A stretch of DNA of 64,000 nt from the NCBI RefSeq assembly GCF_050947335.1, contig NC_134984.1, forward strand, positions 9,777,926 to 9,841,925. Reading direction: 5' to 3'. This document shows positions 38,301-49,704 of the stretch, piece after piece. Position 1 is the stretch's first letter. Each line of letters opens with the position of its first letter. Origin of the DNA: Megachile rotundata (Eukaryota > Arthropoda > Insecta > Hymenoptera > Megachilidae). A program made the translations under genes and the position numbers. Below the pieces are notes generated by a model. It was given only the letters and a program-made list of their open reading frames with translations, was not told the DNA's origin and ran no database searches.

Positions 38301-41300
38301 AGATGAAGAAGAATGTGCTAAAACGCGAGACAGAAGAGAATGTGCCGCGATAGCTTTATTATCTCTTTCACATCCCTGATACGTAATATGTATTTCGTAT
38401 CAAAGTGCACACGGTAGCAAATGCGATTATGCGAATTCGTTTCCTCGTGGATGTCGTAGTTCGCATTTATTCGTCGTAGGAAACGTCGAGTATGCGTTTC
38501 GGGCATGTTTATGTACCTGTCGAACCGATAAGCAAGCACATCCGAAATACAAAAGCGATCTCGATCGACGACTCGTCAAGAAACGACAAAGGAGATTACT
38601 ATTTTTACATAATGACGGATAAGTGCACGAGGGTCGGATAAGGGTGCCTAATCTGACCGTAGTTTTACGCTACAGCGGACGCGAAGAATTTTTCCCAAAT
38701 TTCAGGCAAATAAAAAGCATGTTATTCCGTGGAGATCCTTCGGGAGCTTTCAAAACATATTTTTAGCTGCTCGGGTTCCTTTTATTCTAAGTTTGTGTTG
38801 ATAAGTTATGGTTTTGTGTACAACCTGGTGCAATGTTATTTGACTAAGAATTAATGTAACCAGAAGAAAATTATTGTAATTGTTTAGGTTATATTAAATT
38901 AATGACATAATAACATTTATATAAAAACCAAACATAAGGTCTCTAAAGCCATTTTAGAATTTCGAATACTAGAGTACTATGTTTCCAAGGTACCTCCATT
39001 GCGAATGAAATTCAGCTCCGATTTTCCTAAATCATTATAAATACCTGTACATCACAAAATGGTGCATCGCAGTGTTGGATGACTAAGCATGTAATCTTAT
39101 CTCAGTTAAATGTTTGCAATACCAAATCATCCTAGCAGTAGCCACAAACTCCAAAAAGATATTACACACGTTAATCATAAGTCATCCCCCGCTAGAATAA
39201 GTACTTCCTGAGGACAAGTGAGAGAGTTCTTAACCAAGTCGTGGTTTTACATCATTATTCAGAACTATAATTAGTTAAGTTTCCGAGTGATCTAACATAG
39301 TATTTAATAAACCTTTCATCCACGAAAGCGACCAATCTCTTCACCAGCATCCCAACAAAAGAATGGCAAACGTGTCGATAATGATCGAGTCGCGGTAGCT
39401 CTTTAAAAAAGGTCCACGTAAGCATCGTGTCACGATGGCCCACGGGTACAAATTCAATATACTCCGCGGGGAGTGTTATGGGAGCGAAATGGATGTCGTC
39501 GAGTTTCCCAAGAGTCGTTCGACGGAGATCGAAGGTAATAAAGGGAGGCACGTGAAGGAGACATGGCGTCGACATCCTGTGGGTTGGTCGAGGCAGTCGA
39601 TTTGCCTCGCCAGAGAAAAAGGAGGCGGAATGGGGGTTACCCTTATGATATAATGGCACCGTGACGCTATATACGCTCGCAGAGCAACCCTTCTGTTCTG
39701 TACAGATAAATACGACAGCGTGCAAGTAACCATGCTCCTCTCGAAGTATGCGGGATGCTTGCGGTCTGTCTCTCTGCTCTAACGTACAAATGGTGTGTTC
39801 CACGTAACGTACGTACGCGACCGACCACCCAAGGGTGCACACACGAACGGTCTAGGAAAAAGTGCACGGGGCATAGTATTTGCCTTGTCAAAGCCCAGGT
39901 ATGTACATACACCTTTTAATGCCCAAACGACACATTTTCGCCGCATACTGGAAAGTCGACCGTCGGTACTGAATGCATGGGGTAAAGTCGACTAATATGG
40001 AAACCTTGAGTATCAGGCTCACGGAAAAATTAAATTGCAGAATATAAGATGCTTTTCTTAACAAAACAGAAGAACGAAGCGGTATAATTTATGTTTCATT
40101 ACTTATTTATTTAGTGTTGTACTTTGTTTTAATTTTTGAACTGCTTATCAAACATCTGTAAGTTTAGTGTTAAATTATAATCCCCGACGCAGAATGCTTT
40201 TATTAAAATTTTATATACGGTTCCTGCAAACAAAAACACAAAAAAGTATAATTCTTACTAAATGTATAATTCTTTGTTAGAAAAAATGTATAATAATTTT
40301 AATATGTGACAACTTAATCAGTAACAATTCAAGACACACGCATCACTTTCTCATGCAATTTACACCTACGACTACAATATTAAAAATTGAACAAAATACC
40401 AAAATTGTTGAAAATTGCAAAAGTTATTAAAAATACGTTTCGGTCAAATTTCATCGGCGACAAAGTGCCATTAACCTTAAGGACAAGAGGAAGGAAAAAA
40501 GAAGTGAAAGCGCTTTCTTTTTCCGGTAAAAAGGTGGCCTTTTGTTTTCTGTCGAACCGTATATATCCTCACGGTAAGATCCTGTTAAAATAAGTGCACA
40601 CACGTGTAGAGATCCTGCGGGTGAGTTGAGTCCAGGCCGAGTAAGCGAGATATCTCTCTCCTTTTTGTGTATGTGTGTGTGGGGGTGGGGGTCGCGTACA
40701 AACACATCCAGAATATTCGTCCTGGTAGGTATGTACGAACGTATGTCAGCTTATATGGGGTGTACGAATCGAAAATGTTACGTCTATTGCCGACATTATT
40801 TAGTACCTTCGGAATACGAAACATTTATGATTATACAATTCAAATCTTGGCGTTAGGGACCGCAAAACGCATTGTGTAAGGTAGCGAACATCTTTGCTAA
40901 GAAAAGTGGTGATGTAAGGGAAAAACCTACCACTTAATAGGTTCGTTATGGATTAAGTCACATAATATTAGAGATATTAATATCTTTTAATTTATGATTA
41001 CCGAAGACCTTTTAATTTGCTGTTCTTTCTGTTTGATCACTTGAGTTGAATTCACTGCTTGGTTTAATATAATTCAATAGCTAGGTGAGGGGTTTGCTAA
41101 ATGAAACGTAAATTGCTTAATTTTTTAATTATGAATTTACACAATTTTTAAATTGAAAAATTGAGAAGTTGAGATTAAGCAATTTGTCAAGTATTAAGCA
41201 AGCAATTGTCAAGTTTTAAAATTGACAAATTAAAAAAGTTTCAAGTTTTCAAATTGAGAAATTAAAGAATTGAACAATTTCTAATTTACATACTTTCAAA

Positions 41301-43420
41301 CTAAGAAATTAAAAACCTTCTTAAGTTAAAAATCTTGTAATGTATAAGTTTTAAAATTTCTTATCTTTTGAATGAAGAAATCGAAAAACTCGCCCTCCAA
41401 AATTAAATAAAAATAGTGGGAGGCTCCATCCCTTGCGCTTGTACGTTGTACCTGGACCTTAAAACCCAAATACACTTATGAATACCTTTCCAACATAAAT
41501 ACTTCATACGTTATTTAATTATTATTACTTCATGCATAATTATAGTATACGTGTATTCGTGTTGTGAATCCGTGTTGCATTATCGTCACGTTTGATCAAT
41601 GGATTAGCAGAGGTGGAATAAATTTAAATTGCAGTTTTTAATTAACAGGCGGGTGCATAAATCATGAAGAGATAGCAAGCTAATTTTCGGACACCCTGTG
41701 TGTATGTAACGCAGGCGCAGGCAGCTGTCACCTTACACCCATGGAGGAGGCATGGGCTGCGGCGGCCATTCTCAACTTATCTCTAGGATCTTTGTAAACA
41801 TGTCGTGAAATCCGAGTATTCAAGCAGTGGCGTAGATCGTGAGGTGGAAGGACCCGTCGGAGTCTTCTCGAAGTAAGAATTAAAATCTCCGGCGAGCGCA
41901 GTTGAGACTGCAACATTGCGTGTACATGGTTTCCCTGGCAACCAGGACCATGGTGGCAACGTCACTAAATGGAGCACATCTTTGTTCCGTGCTAATAAAA
42001 GGACCTCGGAAGGTGCCACCATCTTCTTTACCCTCTTCCTTGTCTCTTAGTCTTCCTGCTTAGGGCATTCATCCTCCTGTTACTGCGTATTGCTATAAAA
42101 ATACTCGCGATGCCGCGATAACTTGATAATGGTTTATTTATAAGCTGGTTCCAGAAAATATATTCTTAGATACGCGTCTGCCTCATCTATGATTCTTAAT
42201 CAACGATAATTGCATCTGTGAAATAATTTTATTTTGTTAAAGATATTATATAATTAGAAAATTAAGAATTGACTAAACTCTACATTAGACAGTTTGGAAT
42301 CGAAATCTTAGGCGGGTTAATTATAATCCAGACTTACGAAATTATTCAGTGGCAGCTCAAGTAAAGTTAAATGTATCAATTTTTAAACAAAAGGGTCTCG
42401 TTACAAATTGGTATTCATATTCGTTTAATAAAATATGGCAGAGTATAAAATTAAATTGTCGTCGCAATAGTCGACTATTCCAGTGTTTCAACTTTAAATA
42501 CTCATGGAGTTCTTGTAATTTATACTTGAATATTTATGAGTATGCTTAAGTACATTTTTAGATTTTGTTAGTCGATTAAACTGACTAATGTGGCTCAATA
42601 TAACTTCTAAATACGTAAATAAATTTCAATATATTTATTATTACGTGACGTTTCGAGACTGTTGAAGGCTTCGAACTCAAGACTTGCCAGACAAGAACCG
42701 CAGCAACGTGAAACATAATACAAGTTGCACCAGCCAGTCCTAAGCTCAGCCATGCGAAGCAGCCAGCGGCTAAGGAACGCGACGTACGAATCAGATTACA
42801 TCTTGCGTTGGCTGCTTATCTTTATTCTTCACCTTACCTCGCTTCAATTCACTTCATTTCGCTTCAGTGACAACCCTTCGATCGGCATCTTATAACCGGC
42901 TCGTGATACATATTCGTCCTTGACAACCGCTTTCAAACGCTTTAAATGATCAAAAACTACACTTTCACTAATAGAGCCCCGCTGAAAAAGACACATGCCA
43001 CATCTATGCCGAATTATAGTTTTTTATACCATCAATTTGTCAAAAATCCATAATTTTCATGTAAATTTACAGTACCGTGACATGTATCCTTTTTCTACTT
43101 CAATTTTGAATTTAGTTGAGCACCTTAAAAGTATCTGCTTGCAGAGAACAATGGCAACTTTGTATTTCATTGTGGAATATCAAATGTTAACTACGTTCTA
43201 GCATCAAACATGAAAGAAATATTCACAAGTTTAATATCTTTCTTTGTTCTTAGAAAACCGTGGTATAGCAGGGGTAAAAGATAAATGGAAATGATTTTAT
43301 TTTATGAATAATTTAAAAAAATTTTATTCCTTACCATACAAGCTTATCTTTACGGTTTTATCCTGTTTTAAATTTAAAATTCTTGTACTAAATATTAAAT
43401 ATTCCTTAAAATTAATTAAC
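35340..43420. other. Gene-free region with several GC-richer islands
   Basis: No homology-supported gene was found between the eya promoter and NF-YC. GC-richer islands occur at about 36160-36540, 38450-38780, 39290-39990, 40430-40870, 41700-42060 and 42660-42960, separated by AT-rich DNA. Open frames in these islands overlap on both strands and carry no domains. Upstream regions of developmental regulators commonly hold enhancers of this appearance, so I infer regulatory DNA. Confidence 0.4.
41929..41942 (+). promoter_or_regulatory. X-box-like (RFX) site in a GC island
   Basis: GTTTCCCTGGCAAC fits the RFX consensus RYYNYY-N(1-3)-RRNRAC. It is followed within 30 bases by GGCAACGTCAC, which includes a CRE half site. 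No neighbouring ciliary gene is recognised, so the function is uncertain. Confidence 0.3.
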
Positions 43421-43422
43421 AT

Positions 43423-44728
43423 TTACTCATTGTCAGTTCCGCTTGTTTGTAAGAAGACTGGTGCTTGGGCACCTTGTGCAACCTGTATTAATTGAGGTTG
43501 AGCTTGTATCGGAGCAGTTTGAATTATGATTGGTTGATTGCTTCCTCCTTGTACTTGCATACGGATCATTTGAAGTTGTTGAGGTGTTAATTGTATCTGA
43601 AATTATACAAAAATTTTCATATATGAATGATTAAGTTCGTGAATAAATTAATAACAAATTTACTATTAATTACTATAAATAATTTACATACAGGTATTTG
43701 TTGAATTTCTCCACTAGGTGTTACAATTTGTTGTACAATTTGTATTCCTCCAGTTTGTGTAGTGGGTGTTTGTTGAGCCTGCTGCAACTGTATAATTTGT
43801 TGTCCTGATGACTGTTGTGGACTCTGCACTGTTACAGTCTGTGTTGTACTTGCACTAGTAGTTTCCTACCATCAATATATAGAATGAACAAATATAATAA
43901 CTCTAATGAAGTAGAATATTATTATATAAAAGTAGAAAATATACCTGTTCTACAGGACTACCAATATTAATTGTTTGTATCTGTCCAGTGGAAGGCTGTA
44001 CAATTTGTATAGGTTGCGTAGTTGTATTACTATTTTGTACACTTTGATTAGCAGACGCTTGTTGCTGCGCCAATTGGAAATAGTAATGTACTTGATCAGA
44101 GTTGATAGAAGTACGTACAGTATTTTCAGTTTGTGCTTTACTCTGTTTTAATTCATCTCTAGGCACTATATCAATGAGAAAATCAAACTGATCATACTTG
44201 GTTATTGCCATTGCTATATCATTCCGTTGAAGTGTTCGTCTTTTATTATCTTCCGTATGAACCCATGCCCTCAGGGTCAATTCATGTATAAAAATTTCTG
44301 CAGCTTTAGAAAACAACATGGGAGCTTCCGCACTTATCATTTTTACATCACCATCTAATTTCATTATTTTTTTTATCCTAGCCAATGGTAATGACTGTGT
44401 TTTCAAGTCCATCTATAAATTTTAAAGTTATTTTAATAATTATAAAATAGGTTTCACATTCACTTTTTTACTTACAGTAGTAATTTTTTTAATTTCTTCT
44501 GTAACTTTTGGCCAGAACTGTGCCAAAGCTTGTTGAGCTTCGGAACTACCAGGTGATGCAATTTGTAAATCTCCATTGGAATCACCTTCAACTTCACTAT
44601 CTTGATTACTGGATAATCAATAATGTTAATAATAAATGCTTGGTCAACTATGGTAAACTCAAAGATACATAACCTAATAATTTAGAAATAAATATTATTA
44701 CTTACGCGTTTACAAAGAATACCGACAT
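43423..44728 (-). CDS. NF-YC: Nuclear transcription factor Y subunit gamma (NF-YC)
   Basis: Histone-fold subunit of the CCAAT-binding trimer NF-Y. It dimerises with NF-YB in the nucleus and recruits NF-YA. Coding exons: 44728-44706, 44608-44476, 44412-43945, 43865-43692 and 43596-43423. All junctions are GT-AG and the phases join to 323 codons plus stop. The core histone fold begins near residue 60 (LPLARIKKIMKLDGDVKM) and runs through FIHELTLRAW, NKRRTLQRND and FDFLIDIVPRDE (to about 145), almost identical to the animal family. The rest (about 160-323) is a Gln/Thr-rich activation region, ending SGTDNE. The start codon gives MSVFFVNA before the first intron. It lies downstream of IFT52 on the same strand with about 575 bp between them. 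Confidence 0.96.
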
Positions 44729-45302
44729 TTTTTACAACTAACGTTTCATATAATACAAAGCGAGTTTTTTCAAATTCTGAAAATCATCTTGCCAATTATA
44801 AATAACACCAAATAAAGTGTAAATATTTTAGTTTAGTTTATAAGAGCGATTCACAACAAAATTGTTGTTTGCACCAGCAACAACCAGCAAATACACTACC
44901 ATGATTATAATCAATTTTATTTTACTTTAAGGTTTAGTGTATTCACGGTAGATGGCAGAAATAGACAGGTTTACATTTTGTTCTGGACGAATATTCCTGA
45001 AACTTTTGCTAATTATTTTTTGTAATTATCATAAGTATTGATAAATTAATTTATTATTGAAAATAATATGTATTTTAAAAATGTTTAACTAATGTTATAA
45101 CAAAGTAGGTATATGGTAAGGCACACCTTAAAAATGTAACATCATAAGATATTGTGGAATAAATATTTTTATAAATACATTAAGAAAATAAATACTAATA
45201 TAATAATTTTTTATATTTACACTTATCTGTACACTTATATTACATAATGTAATAATAAATATTGAAAAAAATCAGACAGTACTTATAATCTAATGGTTTT
45301 GT
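44729..45302. other. Intergenic region between IFT52 and NF-YC
   Basis: Holds the NF-YC promoter and the 3' end of IFT52. No TATA box is evident close to the NF-YC start. No repeats were recognised. Confidence 0.5.
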
Positions 45303-46953
45303 TCACTCATGCATAGCTTTATAGCTGCAAATACTTTGAAAGACTGCATTTAACACTTCTTTTGCTGTATGAGTATCAGAATTACTAATTCTTATAATGC
45401 TTCCAAATTCCCTGATATAATGATCCAATTCCATATGATCTGACAAATCTTTGGTTGCCATGTACTTATTTGTTAATTGTGATAATTTCAATAGATCAGA
45501 ACTAAAAGCTTCATCCAAATCAAATAATTCTAAGGCTGGTGGTGGTAATTCTTGAAAACTTGGAGGAAAGACCTTTAAACAAAATTTTCAAATTACATCC
45601 TTCAAAATATATGAATACTAAAATCATTATAATAATAATAATAAAACTTTACTGAAGCTTGTGTAGGTGGTAAAGGAGATTCAAAATGTGGAGGAATTAA
45701 AGTAAGCGGTTCATGTTTCACCCCTAAAACTTCATAAGCTTTTATACAAGCTGGTACCATATCTAAATTTATTGAATAGAAATGATGTTTAAACAGTTTG
45801 GTATATTCATGAGGGTTATCCATTATATCCATATCCTGAGTGCACACTTTTGGATTATCTGCTTGTTGTGTTATGTCTGGGATAAAGTTGTATTCCCAAT
45901 ACTGATTAAATAACGTGATTATTAAGAATCATACATAAATAAATATAAGCAATTAGTAGAATTTTCAAACTTACATCCACATCATCCATCTGTGATTCTT
46001 TGATCACAATTTCTTTGGATTCAAAAAAGTCAAATATCATTTCTCTTAATGAATCATTTTTTTCTTTTTCAATATATGTATCGGTCAACATCCTTGATGA
46101 ACCTAAGACAAGTAATTTGCCACCATTTTTGTCACTGTAATGGTATGCACAAATAGGTCTGTTTGTTGGAATGGCAATAGATCCACTGGATAGCGCAACT
46201 ACAGAAGGTTGCGCTACATTTAAAGTTGCACCATATGGGTATAAAAAATTCATATCCCTGAAATACAGTAAACATAAAGTAATTATATTCATATTACTTT
46301 GTAATTTAAATAATTAAGTAACTTATTTGATTAAATTTACATGTATTCATTATGATTTTTTGAAAATATTGACTTATTTGACATTCCTTGTGAAATAAAA
46401 CATTCTTTTGGATGCATAGTTTGACTATAACTCATACGTATTACACTATCTAAAAATTAAGTTGTAATTTAAATTATATTCAATTCCTTGTTTTGTTTTG
46501 AATATCTGTAAGCTGATATATTGTTCACCATTGTTCACCATTATACCAAATTCCTCCAATAAAAAGTTTACATTCGTGTTTGATATTTTTTCACCGCCTT
46601 CACCGAGCATAACTAATACGTGTCCGCCGGAATTTAAAAATGTTCTTATAGAATTCATTTCTAATTCGGTAAATTTACTTCGCGGCCCTGGTAATACTAA
46701 TATTTTGCCTGTTGATAATAACTCCTCCGTTAAGACATCGTTATTTCTAAAATATGATAAAATTATAGAAAATATTGCACTTTCAATCGAAATAATATTA
46801 AAATGCGTTTACAGACTCGATGAATTTCCATTTCGATTTTAATTTTCTTTGCAACACTTTGAATTCCTCATTCAATTTTCTTTCGTTTTTCGAGGCATCA
46901 AAAATAATCACATTCAAGTTATTGTTATCACCGCCGCCAAGGATCATGCTCAT
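45303..46953 (-). CDS. IFT52: Intraflagellar transport protein 52 (IFT-B core)
   Basis: Subunit of the IFT-B complex needed for building cilia; in insects it acts in ciliated sensory neurons and related cells. Coding exons: 46953-46817, 46746-46529, 46449-46341, 46257-45975, 45901-45653 and 45572-45303, about 421 codons. Family landmarks in order: LGGGDNNN start, LPGPRSKFT, VLVMLGEGGE, NVNFLLEEFGIMVNN, MHPKECFIS, YPYGATLNV, GKLLVLGSSRM, YEVLGVKHEPLTLI, PHFESPLPP, ELPPPALELFDLDEAFSS and LSQLTNKY. The end of exon 1 is uncertain: phase and family length point to a donor GTCTGT after 46817, whereas the better-looking GTAAAC at 46812 would break the frame. Exon 2 ends in a duplicated TTGTTCACCA block. 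It is divergent from the TBP-related gene and has an X-box in its promoter. Confidence 0.95.
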
Positions 46954-47091
46954 AATGATTGTCACTTTATGAAAGAATATTCAATAATTACTATAACGAA
47001 ATAAATTTTGAAGCAACACCCTGCTTTCACAAAATGTGATACAACGTGTTCTCCAGGTGTATATTACATTTTGTATACAGTTTTGTATACA

Positions 47092-47106
47092 GTTGCTAAT
47101 AGCAAC
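47092..47106 (+). promoter_or_regulatory. X-box (RFX-binding site) in the IFT52 promoter
   Basis: GTTGCTAATAGCAAC is an imperfect palindrome that fits RYYNYY-N3-RRNRAC. It lies 139 bases upstream of the IFT52 start codon, the usual distance for ciliary genes controlled by RFX/DAF-19 factors. IFT52 orthologues are known RFX targets. Confidence 0.75.
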
Positions 47107-47574
47107 TATGATCATATCAAACTTTTGAATGCAATGGTGGATAGTACCCGGTCATTATAACTACTGATTGCACAAATTGATAAACATTAATTGATTTATT
47201 AAATTGATCGGATATTATAATAATATTATTACAATTAATGTCTTACTACATCTATATAAATGCAACATATTTAACAATATAAAAAGTAGAGGAATAATAT
47301 TTTTTATTACTGTAACTAATTATATTATTTTTTTGATTTTAATAAATAAGAATTATTTAGTTTCAGAATTATTGAAGTTAATGATGCATCGTAAATTTCA
47401 TATGCACTTTTTCATATCTATATCCTTAAATTTAAATGGCACGAAAGTGCATTTAAAAGACCAGCTGATCAGATACAGATGGCGTTTTAGATGTCAGCAT
47501 GATGTAAATGGTTTCAAAATGGATGGAGGTGCATATGAGTGGAAATAGTTTATTAAATAACAAAAATAGTTAAA

Positions 47575-48785
47575 ATGACTACCATTGTACAAGAGGATAA
47601 TGAATTAAAAAGGTTACTCGGTAACCCTGCAAAAAATGCTGGTGAAGAATGTTCAATGGCTCCGCCGCAATCGGTAAATTAAGAAATATGTTAACACCTT
47701 AAACACTTATTCAGGTTTTTTCAATTTCAATCTTTCATTTGGATTTTAGACTAACGTCCCGCGGCCGAGCACATCACAAAATGTTAATCCACAATTGATG
47801 ATTACCCCATTGACTCCTGCTCATAGTACAAAAGAAGTTCTAGAACCGTGTTTACAGTAAGTGAGAAAATTACTGAAGTTTGTAAGTTTTGTTTTGTTCT
47901 GGTAAGAATTATTGGATGGCTACATTTTATAATAATTAAGATGAATTAATTTTAGGTTTTAGAATATTGATCACATTATTATAATTTGAATATAATTCAG
48001 TGGTATATTGAGTGATTTCTTTCTGTTTTATTATAGGAATGTAGTTTCTACAGTTAACTTAGGTACAGAATTAAAACTTATGCAAATTAATACAAGAACA
48101 AGGAATTCAGAGTATAATCCAGCTAGATTCACAGGTTTAATTATGAGAATTAGAAATCCTAGAGCAACAGCACTAATTTTTCATTCAGGAAAGTTGGTAT
48201 GTACTGGAGCAAGATGCGAAGAGGACTCCTATTTAGCAACAAGAAAGTTTGCACGAATAATTCAAAAATTAGGATTTCCAGTAAGAATACCTATCACTGT
48301 ATTAACAAAATAATAATTTTATCTTTTCTTTCCATTTGTATACTTTATTAAATTCTATTTGTTCCAGGTTAAATTTTATAATTTTAAGATACAAAATATA
48401 GTTGCTACATGTGACCTAAAATTTCCAATTAAGTTGGAAAATTTAAATCATATACATGGACAATTTTCTAGTTATGAACCTGAGCTTTATCCGGGTCTCA
48501 TATACAGGATGGTATCACCAAGGGTGGTGTTACTTATATTTGTTAATGGAAAAATTGTATTGACGGGTAAGAAATAATTCAGCTAACCCTTTGCACTCGA
48601 CTGTCCTTTTTAAGGGAACATTAATAAATGCTGAAACAAAATCCCCGAGTGCAGAGAATTAGAAAAAAGGTTTTTATTATGACATTTATCAAATAATATG
48701 CGTTTTAGGAGCAAAGAATCGAACTGAACTGCAAGATGCATTAAACAATATATACCCAATACTGAAAAGTTTTAGGAAGCAGTAA
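47575..48785 (+). CDS. TATA-binding protein-related factor (divergent TBP paralogue)
   Basis: Saddle-fold general transcription factor of the TBP family. Coding exons: 47575-47673, 47750-47856, 48037-48280, 48368-48566 and 48709-48785, giving 241 codons. The N-terminal 66 residues contain LMITPLTPAHS, like the short motif before the TBP core. The core (about 66-241) has both direct repeats: NVVSTVNLG, NPARFTGLIMRIR and ALIFHSGKLVCTGA, then YNFKIQNIV, FSSYEPELYPGLIYRM and LLIFVNGKIVLTGA, ending ILKSFRKQ. It is clearly diverged from canonical insect TBP. Of the four DNA-intercalating Phe positions, three are Phe (100, 117, 208), but the third in order is Tyr191 (ELYPG in place of ELFPG). It may be a hymenopteran TRF1-like factor. 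It is divergent from IFT52; a small MITE sits in its last intron. Confidence 0.92.
48584..48661. mobile_element. 78-bp MITE in the last intron of the TBP-related gene
   Basis: It starts TAACCCTTTGCACTCG and ends CGAGTGCAGAGAATTA, the same family as the element at 21309-21384. The copy is more diverged at its right end and in its inner stem. Confidence 0.65.
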
Positions 48786-49704
48786 AAATATTTTCAGTAC
48801 TTTAAGCTTTTTAATAAACACGCATAATTTGTATCAGAATACGACGAACTACGACCATAACGATATAATTTATTAGTAAATCGAATGTTATTTATTGAAT
48901 GGATAGGAATTTTGTATAAATGCCATTTTTATTTGCAATCACTGAAGAATTTATAAATGATCTTATACAATAAATTAAGTACAATGGATTGTATAAATAT
49001 TGTATAGAAATTGTATATAAGATCATGTTCTCGTAAAGTTAATAGCTAAGTGTCTTTTGTATGCAAGGGAAATAAATACAAGGTATTGTTTTAAAAAAAA
49101 TATGTATTTCTGAATGCTGTAATAATGAAAGTATTAATCTATTTTATATCGTTGTGGAACGAAAATACAGTCGATCAAATGTAGCACATTTATAAAAATC
49201 ATGAAATTTCTTATCGTACAAGATACACGATATGTTATCAAAAAAGAAACTGCAAAAATATTTTATGAGTAGATAAATTACTTAACATCGTTGTATTTAT
49301 TATTATTTACCATTCCACGAGACAACGATAATTTTATATTTGAGACTTTTGCTAATTCAGTTTCTTGTTAATTGTTAATACTTGATAACAAAATATACAT
49401 AATTTGTAAAAACATAACACATTTATATATTTAACATGTATCGGATTTAAAATATATACACACATATACATCGATTCTAAGTCATCATATCTCATTGCAG
49501 GTAATATTATAATATTAAAATATTTGTGTATTCTTAGCACCAGACCTTTGGATTATGTAAACTCTTTTCTTTTTGTAGATAAAAATTCATCCGTCATTTG
49601 TGTTTTTTTACTGAATCACACAGTGAATCGAGGATATTCATTGATATATTTTAAAACATTTTCGGTTCATATGTTGAAGTAATTTGGAAGATATGCCACA
49701 TGTT
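48786..49704. other. Convergent 3' region of the TBP-related gene and 7B2
   Basis: AT-rich sequence that should contain both 3' UTRs. AATAAA-like signals occur near 48970 and 49068 (plus strand). No further gene was seen. Confidence 0.5.

Noticed and set aside
39255..39842. 195-codon minus-strand frame
   Set aside because: It is the longest non-repeat frame outside the genes, but it overlaps other open frames on both strands in a GC-richer island, shows no domain and has no signs of splicing. It is more likely regulatory DNA. Conservation of the reading frame in relatives would overturn this.
47204..47548. 114-codon plus-strand frame between IFT52 and the TBP-related gene
   Set aside because: AT-rich, hydrophobic by composition and without motif; it lies in the shared promoter.
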